Shown in pieces: positions 9,633 through 16,757 of a DNA stretch of 50,567 bases. Under the pieces are notes generated by a model that searched no databases, had not been told where the DNA came from, and worked only from the letters and a program-made list of their open reading frames with translations. Within the stretch, counting starts at the first letter, position 1; every line of letters starts with the position of its first letter. The stretch comes from DASWKG01 sp036396755. Its GTDB lineage: Bacteria; Actinomycetota; UBA4738; CALAEC01. The stretch spans positions 1 to 50,567 of the forward strand of contig DASWKG010000029.1 of the NCBI GenBank assembly GCA_036396755.1, read 5' to 3'. Both the position numbers and the translations under genes were made by a program.

Positions 9633-10692
9633 CGACCGTCCCCCCCGACACCCGCCACACGGTCGCGCTCGCCGGCACCTGCACGTCGTCCGGGATCGCG
9701 AGCAGGGTCTGCCCCCCGCGCTCGAGCTCCGCGGTGAGGCGGCGCCGCCGCTGGGGGTCGACGCCGGAGAACGGATCGTCGAGCAGCAGCAGCGGCGGCT
9801 CGCCGATCTCGGCCTCGAGCGCCCGCGCCAGTCCGAGCCGCAGGCAGATCGCGGCGGCCCAGGACTCGCCGTGCGACGCGAACCGCCGGGCGGTCCGCTC
9901 GCCCACCGCGAGCTCCAGCTCGTCGCGATGCGGCCCCACCAGGGTGGTCCGACGCACGAGCTCGTCCTGTCGGCGCGCCGCGAGGCCCTCGCGGAAGGAG
10001 GCCTCGAGGTCGTCGCCCTCGATCGAGGGCCGGTAGCGAATCACCAGCCGATCGCCGGAGATGGCCTCGTACGCGTCGCCCGCCCGGCCGGCGATCCGCG
10101 CCACCGCGTCGCGCCGGCCGGCCGTGACGGCCACGCCGTGCGCGATCAGCTCCTCGTCCCACGCCTCGAGCGAGGCGGGCAGCCCCTCCCCCTCCTTGAA
10201 CAGCCGATTGCGCTGTCGCAGGGCGCGGTCGTAGCTGCGCCGCTCGGCATCGCGCGGCGGCCAGAGCGACACGACCGACTCGTCCATGAACCTCCGCCGC
10301 TCGTCGGGGTCGCCCTGCACGATCGCGAGGTCCTCGGGCAGGAACAGGACGCTCCGCACGCGCGAGCGCACGTCGCGCTTCCGCCGCACCGGCGACCGGT
10401 TCACCTGCACGCGGTTCGCCCCCGACGGCCTGATCTCCACCTCGACGAGCACCTTCCCGCCCTCCGTCTCGACCTCGCCGCGGAGGAACGCCGACGCGGC
10501 GCCCTCGCGGATGAGGGGCTGGTCCGACGAGGTCCGTGGCGAGGACAGGCTCACCAGGTAGTGCACCGCCTCCAGGGCGTTCGTCTTGCCCTGCGCGTTC
10601 GGCCCCACGAGCGCGACGATCCCCCCGGGGACCTCGAGCTCGGTCTCGCGGTGGTTGCGGAAATCGCGGAGCGACACCCACAGGAGGCGCAT
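9625..10692 (-). CDS. recF: DNA replication and repair protein RecF
   Basis: 355 residues. The N-terminus MRLLWVSLRDFRNH is followed by Walker A (VGPNAQGKTNALEA). The signature region and Walker B appear as LRLGLARALEAEIGEPPLLLLDDPFSGVD. RecF is an SMC-like ATPase that binds gapped DNA and assists RecA loading at stalled forks. The gene lies 22 bp downstream of dnaN and overlaps dciA. Length is close to the family norm. Confidence 0.95.
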   Translation of the reverse strand: MRLLWVSLRDFRNHRETELEVPGGIVALVGPNAQGKTNALEAVHYLVSLSSPRTSSDQPLIREGAASAFLRGEVETEGGKVLVEVEIRPSGANRVQVNRSPVRRKRDVRSRVRSVLFLPEDLAIVQGDPDERRRFMDESVVSLWPPRDAERRSYDRALRQRNRLFKEGEGLPASLEAWDEELIAHGVAVTAGRRDAVARIAGRAGDAYEAISGDRLVIRYRPSIEGDDLEASFREGLAARRQDELVRRTTLVGPHRDELELAVGERTARRFASHGESWAAAICLRLGLARALEAEIGEPPLLLLDDPFSGVDPQRRRRLTAELERGGQTLLAIPDDVQVPASATVWRVSGGTVGA

Positions 10693-10714
10693 CGCTCGGC
10701 CGCGACTGCCGCCG

Positions 10715-11821
10715 CTAGCCCACCGACGCCGACGCGGGAAGGCGAACCGGCATCACCAGGTAGGTGAACTCGTCGCCCTCGCCCCGGAGCACCGCCGGCT
10801 TCAGGCCGTCGCGGACCTCCACGAACACGCGATCGCCGGTGACCCCCGCCAGCCCGTCGGCGAGGTAGCCCGGGTTGAACGCGACGGTCAGCTCGTCGCC
10901 CTCGTAGGAGGCCTCGACCGCCTCGATCGCTCCCCCCAGGTCGGGCGAGGACGAGAGCAGCCGAGCCCCGAGCGCGTTGAGCTCCATCTTGATCGAGGTG
11001 TTCTCGCGCGCGAGCAGGCCGACGCGGCGGACCGCCTCGAGCAGGTCCTGACGGGTGGCGGTCAGCTTGCTGCCGCCCGGCTCGGGGATGAGCTGCCGGT
11101 AGTTCGGGAACTCCCCCTCGATGAGGCGCGAGGTCAGCCGCAGACCCCCCACGGCGAACACGGCCTGCGAGTCCCCCAGCACGATCTGGACCTCGCCCTT
11201 CTCCTCGGCGCCGGCGGCCCGGCCGATCTCGGACAGGGCCCGCTCGGGCACCAGCGACTTCGCCTCGCCGTCGCCGGTCGCCGAGAGCTCGCGGACCGCG
11301 AGCCGGTAGGAGTCGGTCGCCGCCATCGTGAGGCCCTCGCGGTTCGCCTCGAGGAGCACCCCGGTCAGGATGGGCCGCGCCTCGTCTCGCGACGCCGCCT
11401 TGGCCACCTGGCCGACGGCCGACGAGAACGCCTGGCCCTCGACCGAGATCTTCACCCCCTCGGGCTCCCGGAGCATCGGGAAGTCCTCGGCCGCGAGGCA
11501 GCGGATCGTCCCCTCGAAGCTCCGGCACGAGATGCGCGCCTGGGAGGAGTCGGCCTCGAACTCGACGGCGTCGGGCGGCAGCGACTTCACCATGTCGGCG
11601 ATCAGCCGGGACGGCACCAGGGCGGTGCCCTCCTCGGCCACCTCGACCGCGAGCCGGACCTCGGTCGTCACCTCGAGGTCGGTCGTGACCAGGCGAAGTC
11701 CCTCGGCGTCGGCGGTGATCTGCACGCCCGTCAGGGCGGGGATGCCGGGTCGCGTGGACACGCCTCGCTGGGCGGTCTGAAGCGCCTCGGCGAACGCGTC
11801 GCGCTCAGCACGGAATTTCAC
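10715..11821 (-). CDS. dnaN: DNA polymerase III beta subunit (sliding clamp)
   Basis: 368 residues, three clamp domains of about 120 residues each. GTG start at 11821, preceded by a strong AAGGAGGTGAG. Family segments include MKFRAERDAFAEALQTAQRG at the N-terminus, then ALVPSRLIADMVKSLP and the C-terminal FTYLVMPVRLP, which carries the conserved clamp end. It forms the ring that tethers polymerase III and recruits partners through its hydrophobic cleft. A TATAGA box on the minus strand at 11849-11854 may give it a promoter inside the oriC region. Confidence 0.96.
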   Translation of the reverse strand: MKFRAERDAFAEALQTAQRGVSTRPGIPALTGVQITADAEGLRLVTTDLEVTTEVRLAVEVAEEGTALVPSRLIADMVKSLPPDAVEFEADSSQARISCRSFEGTIRCLAAEDFPMLREPEGVKISVEGQAFSSAVGQVAKAASRDEARPILTGVLLEANREGLTMAATDSYRLAVRELSATGDGEAKSLVPERALSEIGRAAGAEEKGEVQIVLGDSQAVFAVGGLRLTSRLIEGEFPNYRQLIPEPGGSKLTATRQDLLEAVRRVGLLARENTSIKMELNALGARLLSSSPDLGGAIEAVEASYEGDELTVAFNPGYLADGLAGVTGDRVFVEVRDGLKPAVLRGEGDEFTYLVMPVRLPASASVG

Positions 11822-12014
11822 ACCTCACCTCCTTCGACGTTGGGGAGATCTATACGAGCAGAAGCAGTAGGCCCTGTGGAACGTGTGGACAACCATGGCT
11901 TCCCCCAGCGTAGCGGGGGGGTCTGACATGGTGACGGGATGTGGACACGCGGTGGGCGGGCGGACCTTACCCCGGGCCCGATGCAGCCCCGGGCGGAGTT
12001 GTTCACCGCTTTCC
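11822..12014. other. oriC: dnaA-dnaN intergenic origin with DnaA boxes
   Basis: A 193-bp gap between dnaN and dnaA, the usual actinobacterial origin position. Sites on the TGTGGAYAA pattern: TGTGGACAA at 11884-11892 (exact), TGTGGACAC at 11940-11948 (one mismatch), the weaker TGTGGAACG directly adjacent at 11875-11883, and TTGTTCACC in the other orientation at 11999-12007 (two mismatches). Strand switch of genes occurs just beyond dnaA, and parS sites lie about 4 kb to the right. No clearly AT-rich unwinding element is visible; the region is only locally AT-richer near 11845-11860. Confidence 0.8.
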
Positions 12015-13409
12015 TCAACGGATCCCACGCGATTCCGACTGGATGTTCTTGGTCAGCTCCTGGACCTGCGTGTACATCGAGCCGCGCTCGGGCATGAGCT
12101 TGAGGATGCGGTTGATGCCGTGCAGGGCCGTGGAGTGATCGCGGTCGAGCAGCTCGCCGATCTTGATGAGCGAGAGCGGCGACAGCTCGCGCAGGAGGTA
12201 CATCGCGATGTGCCGGGCGTTCGTGAGCGGGCGGGAGCGCGACTTCGAGGAGAGGTCCTCGCGCCGGAACCCGAAGTAGCGGGCCGTCGCCTCCAGGATG
12301 AGCTCCGGTGGGATCTCCTGGCCCGACTGCGGCAGGAGGCCCTCGAGGCCGCGCTGGGTGAGCGCGAGGTCGATGGACTTGTTCGACAGCGATGCGAAGG
12401 CCCCCACGCGAAGCAGTGCCCCCTCCAGCTCTCGGATGTTCGAGTCGAACTTGTCGGCGATGAAGTGCATCACGTCGTCGGGCACGTCCATGTGGTCGCG
12501 GAAGGCTTTCTTCTGAAGGATCGCGATCCTCGTCTCGAGGTCGGGCGGCTGAACGTCCACGCAAAGCCCCCAGCGGAACCGGTTCCGAAGCCGCTCCTCG
12601 AGCCCGGAGAGCTCCTGCGGGGGGCGGTCCGACACGACCACGATCTGGCTCTCCGCGCCGTGGAGCGCGTTGAACGTGTGGAAGAACTCGGTCTGGGTCT
12701 CCTCCTTGCCGGCCAGGAACTGGATGTCGTCGATCAGCAGCACGTCGACGTCGCGGTATCGGCGCTGGAACTGGTAGCCCTGGCGGTCGCGGATGGCGCG
12801 GATGAACTCGGTGACGAAGGCCTCGGAGGTCACGTAGGTGACGCGCAGGCCCGGGATGAGCCTGGTCATGTGGTTGGCGATCGCGTAGAGCAGGTGGGTC
12901 TTTCCCAGGCCCACTCCCCCGTAGATGAACAGGGGGTTGTACGCCTTGGAGGGCGGCGCCTCGGCGACGGCCATCGCCGCCGCGTGCGCGAAGCGGTTCG
13001 ACGGGCCGAGCACGAACGTGTCGAAGGTGTACTTCGTCGGGAGCGCCGGGGGGAGCTGGCGCGCCGCGGGGTCGGGGGGCCGGGGGGCGTCGATCTCGAG
13101 CCGGTCCTTGGTCGCGGTCCGCTCCTCGACGACGATCCGGACATCGAGGTCACGGCCGGCCGCCTCGCTCACCATGCGGGTGATGAGACCGAGGTGTCGC
13201 GCCTGGACCCAGGAGCGAACGTAGTCTGAGGAGGCGCCGATCTCGAGGAGCTCCTCGTTCAGCTCCCGGGGCCGGAGCTCGGCGAACCACATGTCGTAGG
13301 TGCCGGGAGTGACCTCCTGACGGATGCGCTCGGCAGCCTCGGACCAGATGGTCGTGAGGCCTGGCGCTTCCGTCGTTGCTGGAGAGTTATCCACAGACAC
13401 TTTCCACAT
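12015..13409 (-). CDS. dnaA: Chromosomal replication initiator DnaA
   Basis: 464 residues from ATG 13409. Domain I (TIWSEAAERIRQEVTPGTY) is followed by a short linker, then the AAA+ domain with Walker A GGVGLGKTHLLYA, Walker B VDVLLIDDIQFL and the arginine-finger region RNRFRWGL. Domain IV ends with LTNARHIAMYLLREL and DHSTALHGINRI, the DnaA-box binding helix-turn-helix. The frame extends upstream to 13517, but those residues do not resemble DnaA. ATG 13409 has no Shine-Dalgarno sequence. GTG 13394 has GGAAAG 5 nt upstream and is an alternative start. A consensus DnaA box covers the start region, indicating autoregulation. Confidence 0.96.
   Translation of the reverse strand: MWKVSVDNSPATTEAPGLTTIWSEAAERIRQEVTPGTYDMWFAELRPRELNEELLEIGASSDYVRSWVQARHLGLITRMVSEAAGRDLDVRIVVEERTATKDRLEIDAPRPPDPAARQLPPALPTKYTFDTFVLGPSNRFAHAAAMAVAEAPPSKAYNPLFIYGGVGLGKTHLLYAIANHMTRLIPGLRVTYVTSEAFVTEFIRAIRDRQGYQFQRRYRDVDVLLIDDIQFLAGKEETQTEFFHTFNALHGAESQIVVVSDRPPQELSGLEERLRNRFRWGLCVDVQPPDLETRIAILQKKAFRDHMDVPDDVMHFIADKFDSNIRELEGALLRVGAFASLSNKSIDLALTQRGLEGLLPQSGQEIPPELILEATARYFGFRREDLSSKSRSRPLTNARHIAMYLLRELSPLSLIKIGELLDRDHSTALHGINRILKLMPERGSMYTQVQELTKNIQSESRGIR
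13387..13395 (+). promoter_or_regulatory. Consensus DnaA box at the dnaA start
   Basis: TTATCCACA, exact consensus. It overlaps the alternative GTG start of dnaA at 13394, and a second, weaker site CTTTCCACA (two mismatches) follows at 13400-13408, 13 bp away. Placement over the translation start suggests DnaA represses its own gene, or that this end belongs to the origin. Confidence 0.7.
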
Positions 13410-13436
13410 GTGTGATATCCGCTGGGGAAGCGCGTC

Positions 13437-13458
13437 GGGGCCGCCCATCGGCGGCCCC
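13437..13458. other. Perfect hairpin between dnaA and rpmH
   Basis: GGGGCCGCC (13437-13445), loop CATC, GGCGGCCCC (13450-13458). It lies about 28 bp upstream of the dnaA ATG in the divergent dnaA/rpmH gap. No T-tract follows on either strand. It could be a 5'-leader structure of the dnaA mRNA or a barrier between the divergent promoters. Confidence 0.45.
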
Positions 13459-13537
13459 GGAGAAGCGTTGTGAAGGATAGCACCGGCCCGTTCGGCGAGG
13501 CAACGTGAAACCGCCACGAATCCCGGTTCCTGTCGCT

Positions 13538-13568
13538 TTAGACCGAACGGGACCCGCGCGCGTATAAT
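13538..13568 (+). promoter_or_regulatory. Promoter of rpmH
   Basis: A perfect TATAAT at 13563-13568, with TTAGAC at 13538-13543 as possible -35 (spacer 19). The transcript would start near 13575, only about 5 nt before the rpmH ATG at 13580, so the mRNA is nearly leaderless. No Shine-Dalgarno sequence is present. Confidence 0.65.
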
Positions 13569-13579
13569 CGCGGCCGCTT

Positions 13580-13714
13580 ATGAAGCGTACGTATCAACCA
13601 AGCAGACGGCGCAGGAAGCGCCGGCACGGCTTCCGAACGCGGATGCGAACGAGGTCGGGGCGCGCGATCCTTGCCAGGAGACGGGCGAAGGGCCGGGCGC
13701 GTCTCAGCGCGTAG
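13580..13714 (+). CDS. rpmH: 50S ribosomal protein L34
   Basis: 44 residues beginning MKRTYQPSRRRRKRRHGF and ending in a basic tail with RAKGRARLSA. This is the L34 sequence pattern (MKRTYQPS, HGFRxRM, RR-x-KGR). It is a structural protein of the large subunit. It lies divergent to dnaA across oriC, the standard place. Its last 44 bases are shared with the start of rnpA. Confidence 0.97.
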   Translation: MKRTYQPSRRRRKRRHGFRTRMRTRSGRAILARRRAKGRARLSA

Positions 13715-14012
13715 CCTCGCCCGCCGCGAGATCCAGGCCGTCCGAGGCGGGCGGCCGCTCAAGACCAGGCGAGTGATAGTGTACCTAGCGCCCGCGGCCG
13801 GAGATCCGGGCTTCGCCGTGATCGCAGGACGCCGGGTCGGCGGCGCGGTCGTGCGGAACCGGGCGCGCCGCGTCCTCCGGGAGGCATGGAGGGCTCTCGC
13901 CCCGCGACTGGCCGAGGAATACCGGGCCGTGCTCGTGGCGAGGCCGGAGATCCGAGGAGCGAAGACCGGCCAGGTTGAGGGCGAGATCGCCGAGGCCGTG
14001 GGGGAAGCGTAG
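13671..14012 (+). CDS. rnpA: Ribonuclease P protein component
   Basis: 113 residues. The RNase P protein signature GGAVVRNRARRVLREAW is intact, preceded by GFAVIAGRRVG. The N-terminal RSLARREIQAVRGGRPLKTRRVIVYLAP aligns in outline with the family's RL-x-x-x-x-F...Y start, so translation must begin before it. The only ATG/GTG/TTG in frame there is TTG 13671, inside rpmH. The next GTG (13773) would remove the first strand and helix. RnpA supports the catalytic RNA in tRNA 5' processing. Confidence 0.9.
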   Translation: MPGDGRRAGRVSARSLARREIQAVRGGRPLKTRRVIVYLAPAAGDPGFAVIAGRRVGGAVVRNRARRVLREAWRALAPRLAEEYRAVLVARPEIRGAKTGQVEGEIAEAVGEA

Positions 14013-14017
14013 CGACG

Positions 14018-14320
14018 ATGACATTCAGCCGGATCCTGCGGGTGCTCGGGTGGCCGCTCCGCGCGGTGCTGCTCGGGCTGCTCGCCGCCTACCGAGGGTT
14101 CTTCGGCGGGGCCTTCGGCGGCCGGTGCCGCTTCCATCCGTCCTGCTCCTCCTACGCGCAGGAGGCGATCCGGACCCACGGAGCCCTCAAGGGCTCGGCG
14201 CTCGCCATCGCCAGGGTGGCCCGGTGCAGCCCGCTGTCCGCCGGCGGGCTCGACCCGGTCCCCACACGCGGCACCTGGAGCCGAAAGAGTATGAAGACAT
14301 CATACGAAGGCGAGGGCTGA
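14018..14320 (+). CDS. yidD: YidD membrane protein insertion efficiency factor
   Basis: 100 residues. An N-terminal amphipathic/hydrophobic helix (LRAVLLGLLAAYRGF) precedes the family's cysteine motif CRFHPSCSSYAQEAI and the later ARCSPLSAGGLDPVP. YidD assists YidC in inserting membrane proteins. It starts 5 bp after rnpA and ends 4 bp before yidC. Confidence 0.95.
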   Translation: MTFSRILRVLGWPLRAVLLGLLAAYRGFFGGAFGGRCRFHPSCSSYAQEAIRTHGALKGSALAIARVARCSPLSAGGLDPVPTRGTWSRKSMKTSYEGEG

Positions 14321-14324
14321 GCCC

Positions 14325-15500
14325 ATGTGGGACGCGCTGCTGAAGGCCCTCGGCTCCGCGCTCGGCTTCTTCTACGACGTCATCCCCAGCTACGGCGTCG
14401 CCATCATCCTGCTGACGATCACCGCCCGGGTCCTCCTGCTCCCCCTCACCATCAAGCAGACCCGCTCGATGCACGAGATGCAGAAGATCCAACCCCAGCT
14501 GAAGGCGATCCAGCAGAAGTACAAGGGGAACCGGCAGAAGGTCAGCGAGGAGACCATGAAGCTCTACAAGGAGCACAAGGTCAACCCGCTGGGTGGCTGC
14601 CTGCCGCTCGTCCTGCAGTTCCCGATCTTCATCGCGCTGTTCTCGGTGCTCCGGGCCACCATCCCGGTCTCGGCCGCCCCGGTGAACGAGTTCCCGGCGT
14701 CGTACCTGGGCAACAAGGAGGTCTTCTGCTGGGTCCCGGGCGAGCGCTCCACCGAGGAGCTCCCGCCTGCCCAGGTGGTCTGCGATACCGACCAGGATGG
14801 GGAGCAGGACGACACCTTCGAGGTGCTGTGGCCGGCCGACGTCGATGGCCTGGAGGTCCGGAACCTGTTCACCGCCTGTGTGCCTGCCGAGGACGAGGAG
14901 GACGGGGGCAGGTTCTTCTCCTGCCAGTCGACGGTCGGCTCGAAGCATCTGCCTCCAGACAGCGACCTGTTCGAGGACATCGTGGAGGACCGCGCCCAAT
15001 TCCTGGGCCTGCATCTGTCGTGCGGGGCGACCCAGGTGACCTCGGAGGACCAGATCCGGACGTGCGCGCCGCCGGGCACGAAGGCCGGCGGGCCCCTGCT
15101 GATCGGCTACTACGGGCTCATCGCGTTGATGGTGCTCACGACCTGGTACCAGACGAAGCAGATGCAGCGCTCCTCTCAGGGGGGCGCGCCTCAGATGCAG
15201 ATGATGGGGCGGATCATGCCGATCTTCCTTGGGTTCATCTCGCTGAGCATCCCCGCGGGGGTCCTCGTCTACTGGGTGACCACCAACCTCTGGCAGGTCG
15301 GGCAGCAGCACTTCATGCTGCGGTCACGCGAGCAGGCGGCCGCGGCCCCGATGCGCGGGAGCGCTAGCCTCAAGGGACAGTCGAGAGTTGTGAAGGAACA
15401 GCCGAAGTCAAAGGACACCGAGCCAGCGAAGCCGCAGCAGCCACCGCAGCGGTCGGGGAGCAAGAATGCGAGAAGTAGAAAAAAGCGCCGCAAGCGTTGA
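14325..15500 (+). CDS. yidC: YidC/Oxa1 membrane protein insertase with enlarged extracytoplasmic insert
   Basis: 391 residues. The core contains the first family helix with hydrophilic-groove residue (ITARVLLLPLTIKQTRSM), the cytoplasmic hairpin (KIQPQLKAIQQKYKGNRQK), FPIFIALFSVLR, then IGYYGLIALMVLTTWYQ and PAGVLVYWVTTNLWQ. Between residues about 112 and 258 lies an acidic extracytoplasmic insertion. It carries six cysteines (135, 153, 185, 200, 233, 247) and a DTDQDGEQDD stretch at 154-163. The C-terminal tail is Lys/Arg-rich and ends in KKRRKR, typical for ribosome contact in forms lacking SecA help. It overlaps the jag start by 35 bp. Confidence 0.95.
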   Translation: MWDALLKALGSALGFFYDVIPSYGVAIILLTITARVLLLPLTIKQTRSMHEMQKIQPQLKAIQQKYKGNRQKVSEETMKLYKEHKVNPLGGCLPLVLQFPIFIALFSVLRATIPVSAAPVNEFPASYLGNKEVFCWVPGERSTEELPPAQVVCDTDQDGEQDDTFEVLWPADVDGLEVRNLFTACVPAEDEEDGGRFFSCQSTVGSKHLPPDSDLFEDIVEDRAQFLGLHLSCGATQVTSEDQIRTCAPPGTKAGGPLLIGYYGLIALMVLTTWYQTKQMQRSSQGGAPQMQMMGRIMPIFLGFISLSIPAGVLVYWVTTNLWQVGQQHFMLRSREQAAAAPMRGSASLKGQSRVVKEQPKSKDTEPAKPQQPPQRSGSKNARSRKKRRKR

Positions 15501-16122
15501 GGAGGCCCTCGAGGCCGCCCTGGCGGAGCTCGGCATCTCCGAGCAGGAGGCCGAGGTAGAGATCGTTCAGGAGTCCCGCGGAGGCCTGCTCGGCCTGGGC
15601 TCGAAGGGCGCGGTCGTCCGCGTGCGCGCCCGGGGAGAGACGGCCCCCGCGGAGCAGGCGGAGTTCGCCGTCGATTTCGTCGCCGGGCTCGTGAACCGCA
15701 TGAGCTTCCACGCCGACGTCGACGTGAACGAGGTCGACGGAACCACCTATGTGGATATCGTGGGGATCGGACACGAAGACGAGATGGGGATCCTGATCGG
15801 CCGGCACGGCCAGACCCTCGACTCCATCCAGGACATCCTTCGCGGGGCCGTTCAGCGCAAGACGGGCGAGCGCTGCCGCGTGGTCGTCGACGTCGAGGAT
15901 TACCGGAAGCGCAGGCGCGCCCAGCTGGTCGAGCGGGCGCAGGAGGCCACCGAGCGTGCCAAGAAGACCGGGAAGCCCCAGCGCATGGAGCCGATGAGCC
16001 CGTACGAGCGCAAGATCGTGCACGATGCGGTGGCGTCGGTCGGCGGCATGGAGAGCGCCAGCGAGGGCGAGGAGCCCGAACGGCGCGTGGTGATCCGGAC
16101 CCGGGGGCGCGGTTCCACGTGA
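15466..16122 (+). CDS. jag: Jag/KhpB RNA-binding protein
   Basis: 218 residues with three parts. A Jag-N domain (VEEALEAALAELGISEQEAEVE, then GGLLGLGSKGAVV) is followed by a KH domain with the GxxG-like loop GRHGQTLDSIQ, and an R3H domain containing MSPYERKIVHDAV. Partners with KhpA in RNA binding and cell-length control in Gram-positive bacteria. Its stop codon lies within the first parS site. It overlaps the yidC end, suggesting coupled translation. Confidence 0.94.
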   Translation: MREVEKSAASVEEALEAALAELGISEQEAEVEIVQESRGGLLGLGSKGAVVRVRARGETAPAEQAEFAVDFVAGLVNRMSFHADVDVNEVDGTTYVDIVGIGHEDEMGILIGRHGQTLDSIQDILRGAVQRKTGERCRVVVDVEDYRKRRRAQLVERAQEATERAKKTGKPQRMEPMSPYERKIVHDAVASVGGMESASEGEEPERRVVIRTRGRGST

Positions 16123-16125
16123 AAC
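16112..16125. promoter_or_regulatory. parS site 1
   Basis: GTTCCACGTGAAAC differs from the perfect GTTTCACGTGAAAC palindrome at one base. It contains the TGA of jag (16120-16122) and the first GTG of rsmG (16119). ParB of this operon is the expected binder. Confidence 0.85.
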
Positions 16126-16757
16126 CAGCCGGCGTCTCGTTTCACGTGAAACGGGACGCCGAGCGGCTGAGGGTTCCCCTCACCGACGAGCAGGCGCGCG
16201 TCCTCGAACGCTTCCACGATCTCCTCACGCGGAAAGCGGTGCCTCTCGGCCTCGTCTCAGAAGGCGACGCTGATCGGATCTACGAGCGCCACCTGCTGGA
16301 CTCCCTCGCCGCGGCGACCGCGTTCGAGGCCGCGGACCGGCTTTCGCTCGATCTGGGCTCCGGCGCCGGCCTCCCCGGCGTGGTGCTCGCCATCGCGCTA
16401 CCGGGCATTCGGTTCCTGCTCGTGGAGCCGATGCGTCGACGGATCGCCTTCCTCGAGCTCGCCGTGGAGGCTCTGGGCCTCACGAACGTGGAGATCTTGG
16501 GGGAGCGGGTCGAGAAGCTTCCCGGCAAGGTCGGGCCGGCCGACGTGGCCACCGCCCGGGCCTTCGCTCCCCCCCTCGAGTCCTGGAAAGCGGCCGCCCC
16601 ACTCCTTCGACCGGGTGGGCGGCTGATCTATTTCCTTGGGCGGCGAACGTCTCTGGAGGAGGCGGACCTCCGATCGGTCGAGTATCCACCGGCGAGTCTT
16701 CGGGTGACCGAGGTACTTGATTCCTCCATGCGACTCGCTATCATTGCGCGTACGTGA
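16119..16757 (+). CDS. rsmG: 16S rRNA (guanine-N7) methyltransferase RsmG
   Basis: 212 residues from GTG 16119, with a second GTG at 16146 as an alternative. The SAM-binding motif is DLGSGAGLPGVVLAIALPG, followed by VEPMRRRIAFLE and TARAFAPPLESW, all RsmG/GidB hallmarks. It methylates G527 (E. coli numbering) of 16S rRNA; loss gives low-level streptomycin resistance in known species. The first 12 residues are largely dictated by parS DNA (SFHVKR is encoded by parS site 2), so the true start may be 16146. Its stop overlaps parA as GTGA. Confidence 0.94.
   Translation: MKPAGVSFHVKRDAERLRVPLTDEQARVLERFHDLLTRKAVPLGLVSEGDADRIYERHLLDSLAAATAFEAADRLSLDLGSGAGLPGVVLAIALPGIRFLLVEPMRRRIAFLELAVEALGLTNVEILGERVEKLPGKVGPADVATARAFAPPLESWKAAAPLLRPGGRLIYFLGRRTSLEEADLRSVEYPPASLRVTEVLDSSMRLAIIART
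16138..16153. promoter_or_regulatory. parS site 2
   Basis: CGTTTCACGTGAAACG, a perfect 16-bp palindrome matching the ParB centromere consensus core. It lies 27 bp from site 1, centre to centre, inside the rsmG N-terminus, and contains the alternative GTG start at 16146. Confidence 0.92.

Noticed and set aside
9625..10681. Large plus- and minus-strand frames over recF
   Set aside because: Codon usage and residues (Arg/Pro/Gly-rich) mark them as shadows of recF and dciA.
13499..13512. GCAACGTGAAACC resembling a parS half
   Set aside because: Only the right half matches; the palindrome is absent, unlike 16112-16125 and 16138-16153.
13410..13517. N-terminal extension of DnaA from 13517
   Set aside because: Residues do not resemble DnaA domain I, which begins after 13394; the DNA holds a hairpin and DnaA-box elements instead.
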